Positions 1 to 13,299 are shown, counted from the stretch's first letter. The stretch: DNA of 64,000 nucleotides from Vanilla planifolia (GCA_023846275.1 CM043877.1:11329107-11393106), one strand, 5' to 3'. Numbers and translations: made by a program. Notes: generated by a model not told the origin, from the sequence alone.

Positions 1-2700
1 CCCACCTATTATATTATCCTATTACATTAAGTATTCAATACATTATAGTAAATTAAAGAAATTAATCCATTTGAGTACACTATAAATGATCTATTAGACG
101 AGGGTGATGATAAGACAATTTTTTAATCTTATTTTCATCAATAAATTAAATCATACCATAGCATTTCATCTTTACATTATTATTAAGTCTAAACCATATT
201 TGTATCTATCAAAATATCAAAGTCAAAAAGGTAAAGCTCCCCATAACTACAAATAAGAATAGCTATCAAGCCCATCTAAGTTCTCTTTAGATCCCCATTT
301 TATAGTGTAATAGGATCAAAATCTATAATATAAGTAGATGATGAGTTATATATAGCTTGGTAAATAAATTATAATTTATAGGTAATATTATGAAATGCAT
401 TGCAATGTAATAAAGTCCATAAAAGAAAAGAAATATACAAATCACATGACATTGATGCAATGCATATACACTATCAAATCACATGACAACATATGATCAA
501 TACGTAAAAATGTAAAACATGTAAAGTACTTAAAATATATAAATAAGTAATGAAGCACAGTTGTACTTTAGATCATAACTAGTTTTATTCATATTTAATT
601 TTTTTCTTTTATTCCATTAACTATTAACATACATTTTTCCCAATTAATACAACTAGTTATTGAGAATCTTTTTCATGTTCATTTTCTTTTCTATTTTTTT
701 GTCCTATTTCTATATTAGTCATATATATTATATTTCTTAGTTGTATGTGCTATTTTCATAAGGGCTCACACTTTTTGTTCTTTTATAAATAATTTTTTTT
801 TCAATGTTAATGAGTTTTATCTTATTTTTATTTCTATTTTTCCCATTTTTATTTGGCGTCATGACATCATATTAATCTTTACCCATAAGCATTTCATAAC
901 TAACCAAAAATAATATTATATTATGTCATACATGTACATCAAAATCTTACACAAATGTTAGCGATATTGAGACTCAATATTATACAATTATCAAGTCATA
1001 CCTACCATTTGAGGTCCAAGCATCACATAGTTAGTCATAAATCATATTATATCATATCACACTTATATATCAAAGCTTTATAAAAAATATAGTATTATCA
1101 TTACTCGGTACATCGAGACTATATAATGTGTTTACAATGTCTAAGTAACTCAATATTAGCATTTCCATACATCAAGATCATGCATAAATTGAAAGAGATG
1201 GTCTCTGATATCAACTTATAACCTAATATCTAACCAATATCTGACATCTAATACTAACATTATAACTCAAATATTTCTCCTTATTAATGATACTAATTTA
1301 TTTCCTTTTAAATCTTAGTCCTTTCAATCAATTTATTTTTGTTATTGGGAAAACATTTATCTTCTATATCATTTTATCATGACTTGTAATAAGATCTTAT
1401 ATTTCAATATCATCATAAGTATAATAACCAAAATAGGGCCTATATGTCATATCATTAATTGATAGTATATTCATATCATAAAATTTAGATAAATTCATCT
1501 CTTATTATATCTTATTTTTTCTTGATTCTATTTCTTTTCCTTTTTCTCAAATATTGCCTCTTTGAGTATCTTATTTCTTTCAATAATTTATCTCTTATAA
1601 TTCCACACTTTGTCTCTTCCATAATATGATTCTTTTCATTCTATATTTTGGCATCACTATAGCAATCAATATCACTTATTTCACTACTTATATCTCATTG
1701 CTAAGCTTATAACATATACTAAAGCATAGCTTGACATGCAACTATAAACATTAAAAATATCATGCATCATGTTAAAACATGAATAATATACATAATTGAT
1801 GTCATAATATTAGTTTATGTCAACAATTCGTATTAATGATAATAAATTTACTTACCTACACATCCTTAAGTTGATCTGGATCTTTTTTTTATTTTTTACT
1901 TACAAATCATGCACAATTAATAACAATTTATTCAATGTTATTGTTAATAAAAAAAATTCCTTAACTCCTTTTTATTCCTACTCCAAAACTTCTAAAGTTT
2001 TTCAAGATTATCCACTCACTGTACCATTCAATTGATCTGATTGACATACTGCACCATTTACCACAACGTGTCATTTGTTAGTCTCGACGTACTATACGTG
2101 CAAATTGAAACATAACCAATAGGCTAATGTACTATACATCAACCCTAACTTACCATACATCAATATTGACATATCTTATGTCAACCTTCAATGTACTACT
2201 CTACACAGAGCTCAAAATAACTAACAAGAGCTACTCCTCTCAACAAGCTACCAAAACCCATACACATCATTCCAGTAAGCAAGGCTAACATTTTAAACGA
2301 GTAATACACATAAGTTCTTACATTAATATAAATCTAATTTACTAAAACCTCCCCTTAGCTTCTTACCCATTAATGTTTTATTTTCTAGGGCAACAGTTCT
2401 ACACTAGTTAAGATACAACGATAAGAAATTCCTAAGAAAGCTTTCTTTTCAGCCACCAGCTTCCAGCAAAGTTGAGCTTCTTCTCCACTGCTCCTGCAAT
2501 TCCTTCATCAGATCTCTCTCTTAACAGCATACTAAATGAAGATCTGCTGCAACTCCTCCTCCCAACTATCGTTTCTTCTGTAAAACTGCAGCTGATGTTT
2601 CCTCCTTCTCTTGCTCTAGAAAAGGTTATCTCAAGAATGTTCCCCAAGCAACCGCAATGGAAGAGTTATATCCATGTCTATAGCTGAGGCTTAAACCCTA
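1..2700. repeat. AT-rich intergenic DNA, probably LTR-retroelement derived
   Basis: No gene is recognisable. Around 1197-1215 the minus strand carries a match to the plant initiator-Met tRNA primer-binding consensus (TGGTATCAGAGC-like), preceded on that strand by a 'GTTATAAGTTG' stretch of the kind often seen beside plant LTRs. This suggests an old minus-strand LTR element with an LTR to the right of it. 2040-2300 has short repeated phrases ('actatac', 'accatacatcaa'). 2440-2700 is GC-richer, with small open frames on both strands and no family match. An old LTR retroelement is the best reading; I cannot define its ends. Confidence 0.35.
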
Positions 2701-4460
2701 AGTTAAGCAGCCTTCTCTCGCTTACCTCAACATATGATTGAAACCAGAACGATGATAAAACAAATCCTTTACTAAATATTGAATTAATAAATTTCTTGAT
2801 TTCCTTCTTAAAATTTAATAATTTTAAATATATTTATTTGAGCTTTAAAATTACAATTTAGGTTTTGAAAATTTTTTTAGCAAAGAACTCTTCCCAATAA
2901 TATCCTTAATTTCAAAATTCAACATGTTAACAACTTGACATGCTTTTCATGACATCAAAATTAATATTGAAAATTCAAATAAGTGCTAATATTAAATTAT
3001 TAATTACATTAATCTAAATACAAATCTTTACGATCTTAATGAAACTTTTTTGGAAATAGGGATGACATGTCTTACCTTTCTAAAGAGGTATTGTCTTAAC
3101 CACTCGAGTTTTATCCTTTTGTTTTTAAAAAATGTTTCTAATTAGTATTTTTCTTAAAAAAAAAACCTTTTTCATTGATCACTCATCTCAATGCTACCAC
3201 TAGTCAAATATATTTAATTATAAAATTCTCATGAATTTTAATATCTATATGTTTTAAGAAACACTAATGAGAGGCATCTTTTAATAGAAAAAAGACAACT
3301 CAAATAGTTTAGATAATACCTCTCTCAGAAGATCAAAGATGTTATAAGTTCGATTTTTTTTATTAAGTAATATCTAAATTATAATTTTTAAACAAATATG
3401 TTTTATAATGAAAAGAGATATTCTACAAATACATGCTTTTAAAGAAAACACTTTTCTTATTAAGAAAATAATTTCAAATCAATGGAACCAAAGTGAAGAT
3501 ATTACAAAAGCTAAGAGAGAAGTTATCGTTGACAGAATGAAAAACGTATGCTGTCATCATTTGATATATGGGGATGTTAGAGTTGATATTTTGATAATAG
3601 TTTAATATTGTGGGATAGGTGTACATGTGAGGGAGTTATGATCATTATCAAGGAATTCCAACAATTACTTTGATAATGATTTGTTTGTGTCAGAAAAGTG
3701 TGCATATCTTTACTAAAATAATGGTGTCAATTATAATCATCGATTGAAGATTGAATTTGAAGATTAGGCCTTATAGAGTTGTCCTTGAATAACTTGGTCT
3801 CAAGGGTTTGAGCAATTAGATATTGTTAAGTTTGTCCTCAAATGTTTGTTCTAAAGTGTTTTGGACACAAGGATTTGGCATAGAGTGGTTAGATCTTGAG
3901 GGTTAGCCTCAAATCGTTAGACCCTGAGCATGTGGCCAATAGTAGTTTAGCCTTAATATTATAGTCTTAAGTGATTATTTCTCGAGAGTCTAGTCTCAAG
4001 TAGCTTAAATTAGATGAAAATTAAGCTTAAATTGGAATGTGGGTTAAGGCTAGTTCATACCATATTTTGGTATATTTAGAATACAACTTTGATTGAGGCG
4101 TTTTAAAAAAAAATTATTAAAAAGAAATTGAAAGTTTTTATTATTGTGAAATATAATGCAACAAAAATCCAATTAATAGACTATCACGATGTGGAGAGTA
4201 GCTTGGAAAGTAATACTTAATTTAAACACTTTATTAAAAAAAAAAAAACAAAAAGAGGTTTGTATGTTGCTCAAATGCGTCGTTTCTCCTCTTCAACTCC
4301 GTTTGGCTGCCTCATCTCCCTTCCATCTCGTGACTGAAATGAAACCTAAGGCTGTTCCCCTTTCTTCATATTGAACCCTCCGCAAAGCAGCTTCGCCATT
4401 TGTCTGATGAATCTTTAGTTCCACATCTGCGAAGCTTCACCCCTTCTGAAGAGCAGCCTT
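2701..4460. other. Intergenic DNA and upstream region of the receptor-like kinase
   Basis: AT-rich, with no recognised gene. 3408-3605 (+) is open for 65 codons but resembles no family I know. 3760-4010 has imperfect repeats built around 'ctcaag' and 'ttag' phrases. A 12-base A run lies at about 4237. The last 200 bases before the kinase start become GC-richer and pyrimidine-rich, as expected for a promoter and 5' leader; no convincing TATA box was placed. Confidence 0.4.
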
Positions 4461-6383
4461 ATGGAACTACTATCTCTGTTCCTAATTTTTCTCTTCTCAT
4501 ACTCAACCGCCGGCGAACCCACGTCGGACAGAGCTGTGCTTCTTTCCTTCATATCTCGCGTTCCACACTCCCCACGCAAGCAATGGAATTCAACCTCCTC
4601 AGCCTGCGATTGGGTAGGCGTCACCTGTGATGCGAACCGGAGCGCCGTCGTGGCGCTCCGTCTTCCCGCCTCCGGACTTGTTGGGACCCTACCGCCGGAC
4701 ACACTGGGTCGCCTCTCTTCCCTCCGTATCCTCTCGCTTCACGCCAATCGACTCTCGGGCGCTCTCCCGGAAGACCTCTCTAATCTAATCCACCTGGAAA
4801 GGCTCTACCTCCAAAATAATCTTTTCTCTAGCGGTTTCCCGCAGGTGATTCTCCACATCACCGGCCTTTCGCAGCTGGATCTCTCCCAAAACAACTTCTC
4901 CGGCGAGATACCTTCTGCCGTCAACAATCTCACCCAGCTCACCGTTCTGTTTTTACAACAAAATTACTTCTCGGGCAGCATACCACTCATCAACATCCCG
5001 GGTCTCAGCTATCTCAATGTTTCGCATAACGCTCTCAACGGCTCGATTCCCGCCCCTATCCAGAGGTTTCCGGCGTCTTCATTTGCTGGAAACCTTGGTC
5101 TCTGCGGAGCTCCGCTCAAGATGTGCACCCCCTCCATCGCCTCTCCACCATCGACCCAAATCCGCTCACTCGACAGGACTAATAACTCGACGAAGTTCTC
5201 CACGACAAAAATCGTGGCCATTGCGGTCGCTGCCGCTGTGGTTGGGTTGCTTGCCTTGATGCTTCTTGTCATCTGGTGGTATAAGAAGCAGAGGAGCAAA
5301 GTAGGGCCGAAGCATTTGAAGTCAGTTGCGGTGGATCCGGAGGGAAAATCGGATGAAATTGGGACGACACCATCGTCGAAGGAGGACAGCGGAGCAAGAA
5401 AGATTAGTAGGAATAGATTAGTGCTCGTGGGGGGAGGCGGTGGTTATAAGTTCCAATTGGAGGATCTGCTCCGAGCTTCTGCGGAGGTGATGGGGAAAGG
5501 AACGGTGGGGAATACCTACAAGGCAGTGCTCGAAGACGGCACGACTGTGGTGGTGAAGCGGCTCAGAGAAGTCGCTGTCAGCAAGCGCGAGTTCGAGGAA
5601 ATCGTGGAGAAGTTGGGTATGGTGCATCACGGGAATCTGCTGCCTGTTCGAGCCTATTACTACTCTAAAAACGAGAAGCTTCTTATCTCGGATTACATTG
5701 CCGGCAGGAGCTTTTCTTCCAGCCTTCACGATCCACAAAGAGAAGGATCAGCGCGAGGATCTTTGGACTGGAGCAGGACGTTGCGTGTAGCCATGGCGGT
5801 GGCGCGCGGGGTCTCCCATCTCCATGGTTCTGCCGGCATCGTCCATGGTAACATCAAATCCTCCAACGTCCTTCTGCGGCACAATCCGGACGACTCGGCC
5901 ATCTCCAACTACGGCCTCTCCGTGCTCTTCAAGCCGGGTTCATCGCAGGCGAGCCAGGCAGCTTCTGGATACCGAGCGCCGGAGCTTTCCGAAACTCTCC
6001 GTCCCACATTAAAGTCAGACGTGTACAGCTTCGGCGTGCTCCTTCTCGAGCTGCTGACGGGGAAGCAACCGAACCGGGGGTCGGCTGAAGAAGCGGAAGG
6101 TACCGACCTCCCGAGGTGGGTGCAGTCGGTGGCGAGGGAGGAGTGGACGTCGGAGGTGGTCGACGCGAAGGTCGTGCAGGAGAACGGTGAGCACGAGACG
6201 GAGATGGTGCAGCTGCTGCACCTCGCCATGGCTTGCGTGGCAACGGAGCCAGGGGAGCGGCCGGACATGGTGGATGTCGTTGGGATGATGGAGGAATTGG
6301 CCAGAAAACGCGGCGGCAAATTGGAGGGAGGCGATGGGATACGAGACTCCTTCGAGCCGGCCGTTGCCGGCCACGTAGGGTGA
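4461..6383 (+). CDS. LRR receptor-like protein, probable inactive receptor kinase (At2g26730-like, LRR-III class)
   Basis: 640 residues in one uninterrupted frame. Residues 1-18 form a signal peptide; an LRR N-cap follows (about 22-56, paired cysteines CDWVGVTC). Four to five leucine-rich repeats span about 64-195, with a capping cysteine segment (GLCGAPLKMC, 213-222). The transmembrane helix is 250-273 with a basic stop-transfer. The kinase domain covers about 335-615: Gly-rich loop GKGTVG (345-350), VVVKRL with Lys366, HGNIKSSN (462-469) where active kinases have HRDxKxxN, NYGLS (483-487) where they have DFG, and YRAPE (504-508). Loss of the HRD and DFG aspartates predicts a pseudokinase, as known for this plant subfamily, which signals through partners at the plasma membrane. 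The start is the first ATG ahead of the signal peptide. Many relatives have an intron in the kinase region; none is needed here. Confidence 0.93.
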   Translation: MELLSLFLIFLFSYSTAGEPTSDRAVLLSFISRVPHSPRKQWNSTSSACDWVGVTCDANRSAVVALRLPASGLVGTLPPDTLGRLSSLRILSLHANRLSGALPEDLSNLIHLERLYLQNNLFSSGFPQVILHITGLSQLDLSQNNFSGEIPSAVNNLTQLTVLFLQQNYFSGSIPLINIPGLSYLNVSHNALNGSIPAPIQRFPASSFAGNLGLCGAPLKMCTPSIASPPSTQIRSLDRTNNSTKFSTTKIVAIAVAAAVVGLLALMLLVIWWYKKQRSKVGPKHLKSVAVDPEGKSDEIGTTPSSKEDSGARKISRNRLVLVGGGGGYKFQLEDLLRASAEVMGKGTVGNTYKAVLEDGTTVVVKRLREVAVSKREFEEIVEKLGMVHHGNLLPVRAYYYSKNEKLLISDYIAGRSFSSSLHDPQREGSARGSLDWSRTLRVAMAVARGVSHLHGSAGIVHGNIKSSNVLLRHNPDDSAISNYGLSVLFKPGSSQASQAASGYRAPELSETLRPTLKSDVYSFGVLLLELLTGKQPNRGSAEEAEGTDLPRWVQSVAREEWTSEVVDAKVVQENGEHETEMVQLLHLAMACVATEPGERPDMVDVVGMMEELARKRGGKLEGGDGIRDSFEPAVAGHVG

Positions 6384-9300
6384 TGGAGGCGGCGCTTTGT
6401 GGTGGTGGTGGTGGAAAATATTTGCTTCGTTTATTGGCAAAATATTTCAATATTCATAAAAATAATTACTAATATGAATTAGGCATACTCTAAATACCAA
6501 TTTTAGAAATACCAATAAACTTCTTATTTTTTAATTCTTTTTAAAAATATGATACTAATACTTAGAGAAAATGAGAAATTAGGTTGAAAAAATTTTCTTA
6601 TTTTAATGAGTACTAAAATATAATTATCTTAATTATTTTGCTCAAGAAATGTTCAAAAGTAGGACAAAAGTGGAAGATATACTACACTTAATAAAAAAAA
6701 TATTTGGACATCAACTAAATTGCCACCTTCAAGATTGATGATGAATCATAGAAATAGGAAAGCCTTTGTTGCTAATTAGTTAGTATAAAAGAAGAAGAAA
6801 AACTCACACAATAATGATATTGGCTTCAAATGTCAAGAAAGAAGGCAACATGAATCTAAAAGGCATTTTCACTATCTACAATGCAAGAAATGTAAGGGAG
6901 TAGACTTAAGTAGGGATGGTTAATAAAAAAACAAACACAAGAGGACCCATTAACCCAATAAGGGTGCCCATTCCCAAACCAACCAATCCAACATTGGATG
7001 TGGGAAAGAGTGTGCCAAATAATGAATGAGGATATGATTGTAAATTATGAGAGCATGAAATCCACAATAGGGGTGGTGAGTTATGCAAATTTAAATATTC
7101 AAGCAACTCAAATAATTCAATTTTTTTTTTGCAAAGAGAGACTTTATTATTCTTTATCTTCTTGGTTATTATTCAAAATATTTTTTAGAAAATATTATTA
7201 GGCTTTCAAAAACTTCTTGTGTTGTGGTGTAATTAAAGTATTGTACATAACAAGTTTCAAATGGTTTAATCCAAACTCGAATATAAAACCACCTCTGGAA
7301 AAATGGCTAGATAATCTATTAAATATCAGCTTAATAGAAAACTTGTTCCATTGTTTGACTTCTAGTCATGGTGCTTTGTTTGACAATAACAAGCTCTAAA
7401 TATTTCTAATAAATTTGTTTAAGTGAATTTTCAAAATTTAGGTAGCTGATACTCGTTTTTGTGGGATAACTAAAAGAAGAAGACTCATAAATGTTAAATC
7501 TTATGAAGATTATCTTGGTAAGAGTGACAAATCACTAAGAGATGTACTTTGAATTTAATTTTAGGTATTTTAATCTTATTTTGAATAGAATGCTCAACAT
7601 TTTCAAATATTTATTATAAGGCATATAAATTAAATTCAAATTAATTTTAGAACATTTAGGTTTTCAATATTTTTGATCAATCCTCTTTGATTATTTTGAC
7701 CATTATTTTATCTTAATAATATTTTTGAAATTCTAAATTAATTTATTAAAAAATGCATTAATAATATTAATTAATTAGTATAAAATTTAATAACAAAAAA
7801 TAATTCCTTTGCATAAACAATTACTGCCTAAACTAATCAGGTCGCTATAGTGAACTACTATGATTCAATGATAACTACTTCTGAATGCGGTTCGATACAT
7901 AATCAATCATAAACATTGTATTTTGATCGGGTATCAATCCCGCCTCCGTAAATCAAACCAAGTATATATAGCTAGCTGTTCACTCAAGTGATTAATTCCC
8001 AAACGTAGTAAGCGATAGCTAACCGAGTTATTGAATACGTATGAAAGTTACAAAAATCCTTATAAGAAGAAAACAACAGAACAAAAATGCAATATGGGAC
8101 TAAATATGCAAATCTTATCTGCAAGATGAACTCCCAAATTAAAGGAGTAATGTGAATCATTAAATAACGCATTTCACGATCAAACGATCACCATTGTCTT
8201 ATATTTTTAAAAAGCGATAATTCTATCAACCATCTAATCTTACAATTTCATGATCACATGGTCCAAATTTGATCCATTTGAAAAGTAAAATCCTACCTCA
8301 GATCACGATTTAGATCTAACAGTCCATATCAATTTCATATTTCTAAAGGCACAAATTCGATTGCATCTGTCCAATCACTCAGTTCCTACGATCGAACGGT
8401 CCCAGAGCATTCCGATTGAACGGCTTCTACACAAATATTTGGAACGGTCCCAGAGCATTCGAGCCGTTGGAGATTTGTTTTATTTATTTCCTAATTAAAA
8501 TATTTTGAACGTTGCGAAAATTGTAATGGCTAAATTGGGTGTTTGGTAAATGTTTTTAGTTGTCACAACTTGTCTATAAATAGGAGATATTTGTAAGAAA
8601 TTTTTTTTATGTGATCCAAAAAAAAGTTTCAAGCCAAAATATTCAAGCCGTTAAGCGTTCTCATGGTCGTTTCCATACACTTCTATGCCATTCATTCGAT
8701 AAACTCCTGAAATTCTTTTACTTCTTAGATCAGCTAAGTTATTAAATTTCATAATCTTTAATTCATTTAATTAAGATACTTGTGCCTTTTTTAATGATTT
8801 CATCAAGCAAAAGATTTTTGTTGTATCGATTTAGATTTTATGTCGTTGAATATTTTTCTTCTATTATCATTTTATTTTGTTATAAGACCATAGTAGTCTT
8901 TCTCGTTTATTTCATATGTAAGGCCGTAGTAGTCTGTCTCTTTGTTATGAGGGTTTAGTCTACCTGTCTTTTGACGAAAGACTTGTATTTGTGTTTATCT
9001 GGTTTTTACTGGGGATGGACGTAGGCTTGTTTTATAAGCTGAATCACTTAAAAATCAATTGTGTATATTTTTAATTGTTATTCATTTTTTAATTATACGA
9101 ATTTTATAAATCTTAATATGTTTTAAATAAAATTAAAATTTATAGAAAATTACTTTTATATATTTGTTAAACCTTATTTAAAAATTATTTTAAATATTTT
9201 ATGAAAATATTTTGTAATAAATCAAAATTTTATTGTTAATAATTTACCACCTCTTATTAAACCTTATTTCAAACAAATGATATAATTATCAAAAGGTATA

Positions 9301-12300
9301 ACAAATATAACATTAGTGTTTAATCATTAAGAGAGCTTTGGAGTAACCTCACCTTATCCACCAATGAGCTCTTAGATGACATTGCCATAAGAGAAGGAAT
9401 GTATTACCTAAAAATTTGTGTTAATATATGTGAATGATGAGTCATTCAGGCTAGGATCTTGATTCAGTAGCTAAGAGAAAAAAGCAACAAAGCAAGGTTC
9501 TTATAGCATCCCAAAATTTGCATTGTTTAATAATATGATTTTAGCCATGTTATTAGGTGATTAATGATATGAATTACCTAAGTGTATAGGCTTGATTATG
9601 AGGATGTGATTCAAAAATAAAATAAAATGACAATTTTACAATGTGCTTCATAAAGTGTGTCATGAAGAAAATATTTTAAATTTTGAAAATGATGATATTT
9701 TTAGTTAAAGTTCATCTAGATAAGTCTAAAGAAACTTTGTTTTGTTTCAATCAAAGCTTATGTAGAATTATTTTAGATTTTTGAAACTCAAGTGCTAAAA
9801 TAAAAAAATGATTATTTATTGAATATAATTATTAGTGTATATATATATATACACACGCACTCACAAATACACACACACATACTAAAACATTAAAGAATTG
9901 ATCGAGTGTTTCTCCCTCATTTTCCATACATGAATTCCTTCCCCTTTTCATTTTTAGTCCCTAACATACTATGAAATCCTTCTTTCTTCTTTGACTTATT
10001 TGGTCAACCACTATTAGAGAAATTCAAAACCCTTGTTTTTGTGTTGCCAAAAGCTTTCCTTTGTGAGTTCTTCCCCCTCATGTGTTTGGTCAATTAAGGG
10101 GTTTGAAACCTAGTTTCTTGTCTTCATATTGATGTTCCATCAAAACTAAATAAGGGAGGGTACTTAGTTATAATCACTTTGTCATTATGAAATCAATGAT
10201 GTGGTTCATTTCTTTTCTATCGATTGGTAATGTAGTAAGCTCTCAAAACATAATTGTGTTTATTATTTTTTTAGCTTGTGTTGAGGAGAAAGTGCTTGCA
10301 ACAATTACTAACAAAGAAAGTTTTTGAGAAGAGAGAAAATTGGGAGCTTCTTGGTTCTAGAGCATGGCCCCTAAGGAGACAAAAAAAAATTTTCTTCCAT
10401 TAAAGTCTTCTAGGAATGAGAAGGAAAAAGGAATTGATGATTGTTAGATTCCAATATAAGGAAATTAAGAGAATCTAGGAAAAGATAAAGTAGAGAAAAT
10501 TTTGAAATCTTTGAAAGGAATTTGTTGATTGAAGATGAGAAATCAAGAATACATTTTGTTCATATTTCTTTGATGCAAAATTTAAATTCATTTATAGAAC
10601 TTGTAGAAACAAAGATATATGGAATTTAATAATATTGTTTAGTTGTACCTTGAGTATGTATTAATGTTCATTACTTTAGAATAGTAAGATGTGATATAGA
10701 TAGATGCTTCATTGCTTAACTAATATGTTTATATATAAAATAGAGATAGTTGAAGAATATGATGTGAAATGTTAAGTTTGTAGGATTTTGTGAATTATAG
10801 ATATGTAGGATAGAAAAAGGAAATCAAGATAGGAGTTTGTGCAAAATCAAGTAAACTAGGTGTGTGATTGAATAATTATGATGTAAATATATTTGATTAT
10901 ATTATCTATGTTATAATGAAAAAATATAATGATTTATGATTATATCGTATGATCTAACCCATGGTTTTATAACATCATAAATGATAGATTGAAGCTTAAT
11001 AAGGGAGGAGAAAATTACAAATATAATTAGAAATAAATAATTATGTTAAAAGATAATTTTATAATTTTTAAAATTTTTGATAAATTATTTATATTTTTCA
11101 AAAACTCTTACATTGGTTAAGGAGTTATGATTTTTAAAAGGGAGATAAACTTAAAAAAAAGATAATATAATTTATCTAAAACTCAATAATATTAAGAAAT
11201 AAAACTAAAAAGTATTTAATCATAAAATAAAAGAATAAATATTTTAAGAATTAAAGAATAATTTTTAATATAATTAAAAAACTTTAAAAATTAAAATAAA
11301 TATTAAATAAACTCAAAATTATAAATTTGAATTAAAAGGTATATAAAGAAGGTTAGTATAAAATTATCTTAGCATGAAAAGGAAGTATCACAAAGATTAA
11401 ACATTAAAACAAAGAAATAATAAAATAATTATAATGATAAGGTCAAAAATCATTGATAATTTAAAAAAGATAAATATATCAATGGAGATGTTAAATAGCC
11501 ATAAGAAAATTGTCATATTAAATTGGTGCACCTAGTGAAGGTATTTTGTTACTATGCATGTCTATATTATCAGCTTTGCTATTTTGTACATGTTATGATA
11601 TACATGACCCAACATGCAACATGATCTCAAATATAATAACTCACTTATTTAACCCCAAAATTCTTTTTAATAAGGTTCATTTATTGGATTTGTGTATGTT
11701 AGATCTAAAGCTTGAGAATTTATTAGCAAATGGGTACTTTGAAAAGCATGCCAAAATGATAATCATCAGATCTAAAATCTGAGCATATTATTACAATTGT
11801 CATGACTTAAGAAATTCATAAGTACTTTATATTTTTCAAAGGTCATTTGGATCTTTTATGAATTTCTAAAGTCAAAAATAAAAAAACATGAAATTATGAT
11901 TAAAATAATCCTTTTATTAAATAAGAGGACAAGTCTTACCTTTTATGGCTTTAATCATACTTGGAGTTTACAAGTGAAGGAAGAGAGAAAGCGAAGAGAG
12001 CTCCAAAAAAAGAGAGTGATCTTAGTAGATTTGGCTTGAGATTTTGTGAGGATTCAAGGAATTAGAATGGAAAAGAAAGAACTCATGGAAAAGGATTTTC
12101 GACCTCACTACGTTGGAAATACTTGTTAAGGTATGAGTTTAATCGAGTTCTTAAATCATATATTTGTTGTTTGGGATGTTATGGAAATGAATCTTATGAG
12201 GATTTAATAGAGTTGTGTTAGGTGGCCATTATTCTCCAACTACAATAATAAAACAAGATGATTGCATAATCGTCCATATAATCTACAGAATAGGATTGGT
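6384..12300. other. Gene-free AT-rich intergenic DNA, left part
   Basis: Only short chance open frames occur. Local structures: 8390-8470 contains the 18-base phrase 'aacggtcccagagcattc' twice, inside a stretch rich in GATC-type words. 8570-8640 has a 'tctataaatagg' TATA-like site that would suit an LTR promoter. 9836-9884 is a (TA)n/(CA)n microsatellite. 8880-9050 has two similar 'tagtagtct' phrases. These fit old transposon debris, but no coding remnant was found to name a family. Confidence 0.4.
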
Positions 12301-12329
12301 AAAAGGCCTGTAGAGATGTAGATATAGAG

Positions 12330-13110
12330 GGGATTAGATCACAGATGGAATGGAATATATTACATAAGAACTTAAATAAAAAGGAATAGAGTTTAAAGGA
12401 TGAAGAAGAAAACAACTATTTACTCACAAAAGTATACCCAAGAAAAATTCATCAAACCAACTTAGATACTCAAGCTACTAAGCAATGTATTTTATTTAGT
12501 CACAACCAATTTATCATTTATCCATTCATGAGATGTCCACTAAATAAGAAATAAATAAGTATTTAATACAAAAAGTAAGCTTCTTAAAAACTTTATGCTC
12601 ACAAAATTCTTTAATACAAAGACATATTTCTTACCTATTTATTAAAGACTTTTATTTTATTAATTTTTTAATATAAAAACATACTTCTTATCTACATCAT
12701 TAATGCCAAATGATAGAGGGAGATGGAATTAGTTCATAGGATAGAATGAAAAGTATGATTGAGAAATATGGTTTAAACGATGAAGAAGAAAGCAAATATT
12801 TATTTACCAAAGTGAACCTAAGAGAACTTCATCCAGCCAACTCAAATACTTATGCTACTAAGTAATATATTTTCTTTTATCACAACCAATTTACTATTTA
12901 TTTATTCATGAGAGATCTTTTAAATAGAAGATTATAAATAATTATTTAGTAGAAAAACTAAGCTTCTTACCTACTTCATAAATATTTTTATATCTATATT
13001 ATTCTTTAATATAAAAGTATGCTTTCTATTTATCTCTTAAAAATTTTTATATCTATATAATTCTTTAATATAAAATCATGCTTCTTATCTATCTCTTAAA
13101 ATGATAGTAC
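12330..13110. repeat. Diverged direct duplication, about 380-bp unit
   Basis: Copy 1 (about 12330-12700) and copy 2 (about 12717-13110) align along their length. The anchor 'gatgaagaagaaa' lies at about 12399 and again at about 12779, a 380-base offset. Following shared phrases are 'catcaa/catcca..ccaact', 'atgctactaag', 'cacaaccaattta' and 'attcatgaga'. The right end of each copy carries short subrepeats ending in 'taatataaaa.cat.cttctta', about five in all. No coding capacity is seen. Tandem duplication, or two remnants of one repeat family, would look the same. Confidence 0.65.
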
Positions 13111-13128
13111 ACTTCATACCCTCTAAGA

Positions 13129-13296
13129 GGTTGTTCATAAGAGAATGGTTTTATATTAAATTACAATTGATCAATTTAAATTCATAAAGTATGTCTCTTA
13201 GAGTCGTTAGACATGTAAATTGATCAATTATAATTTAAGTGGGTTTCTTTATTAATTTCTTGACTATAATTATGGAATGGTTGTTCATAAGAGAAT
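13129..13296. repeat. Stem-loop flanked by 18-bp direct repeats
   Basis: An identical 18-mer 'ggttgttcataagagaat' occurs at 13129-13146 and 13279-13296. Between them, 13155-13182 and 13212-13239 form an imperfect inverted repeat of about 28 bp (core 'aattgatcaattta') with a loop of about 29 bases. The layout recalls a small non-autonomous element or a recombination product. The 18-bp direct repeats are longer than usual MITE target duplications, so no family is assigned. Confidence 0.6.
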
Positions 13297-13299
13297 TAG

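Noticed and set aside
5929-6450. Several 130-170-codon open frames on minus
   Set aside because: Antisense shadows of the GC-rich kinase-domain coding sequence. They are low-complexity Pro/Ser/Arg frames with no family match.
8210-9050. Solo LTR
   Set aside because: TATA-like site and repeated words suggest it, but I could not find matching TG...CA ends or a target duplication.
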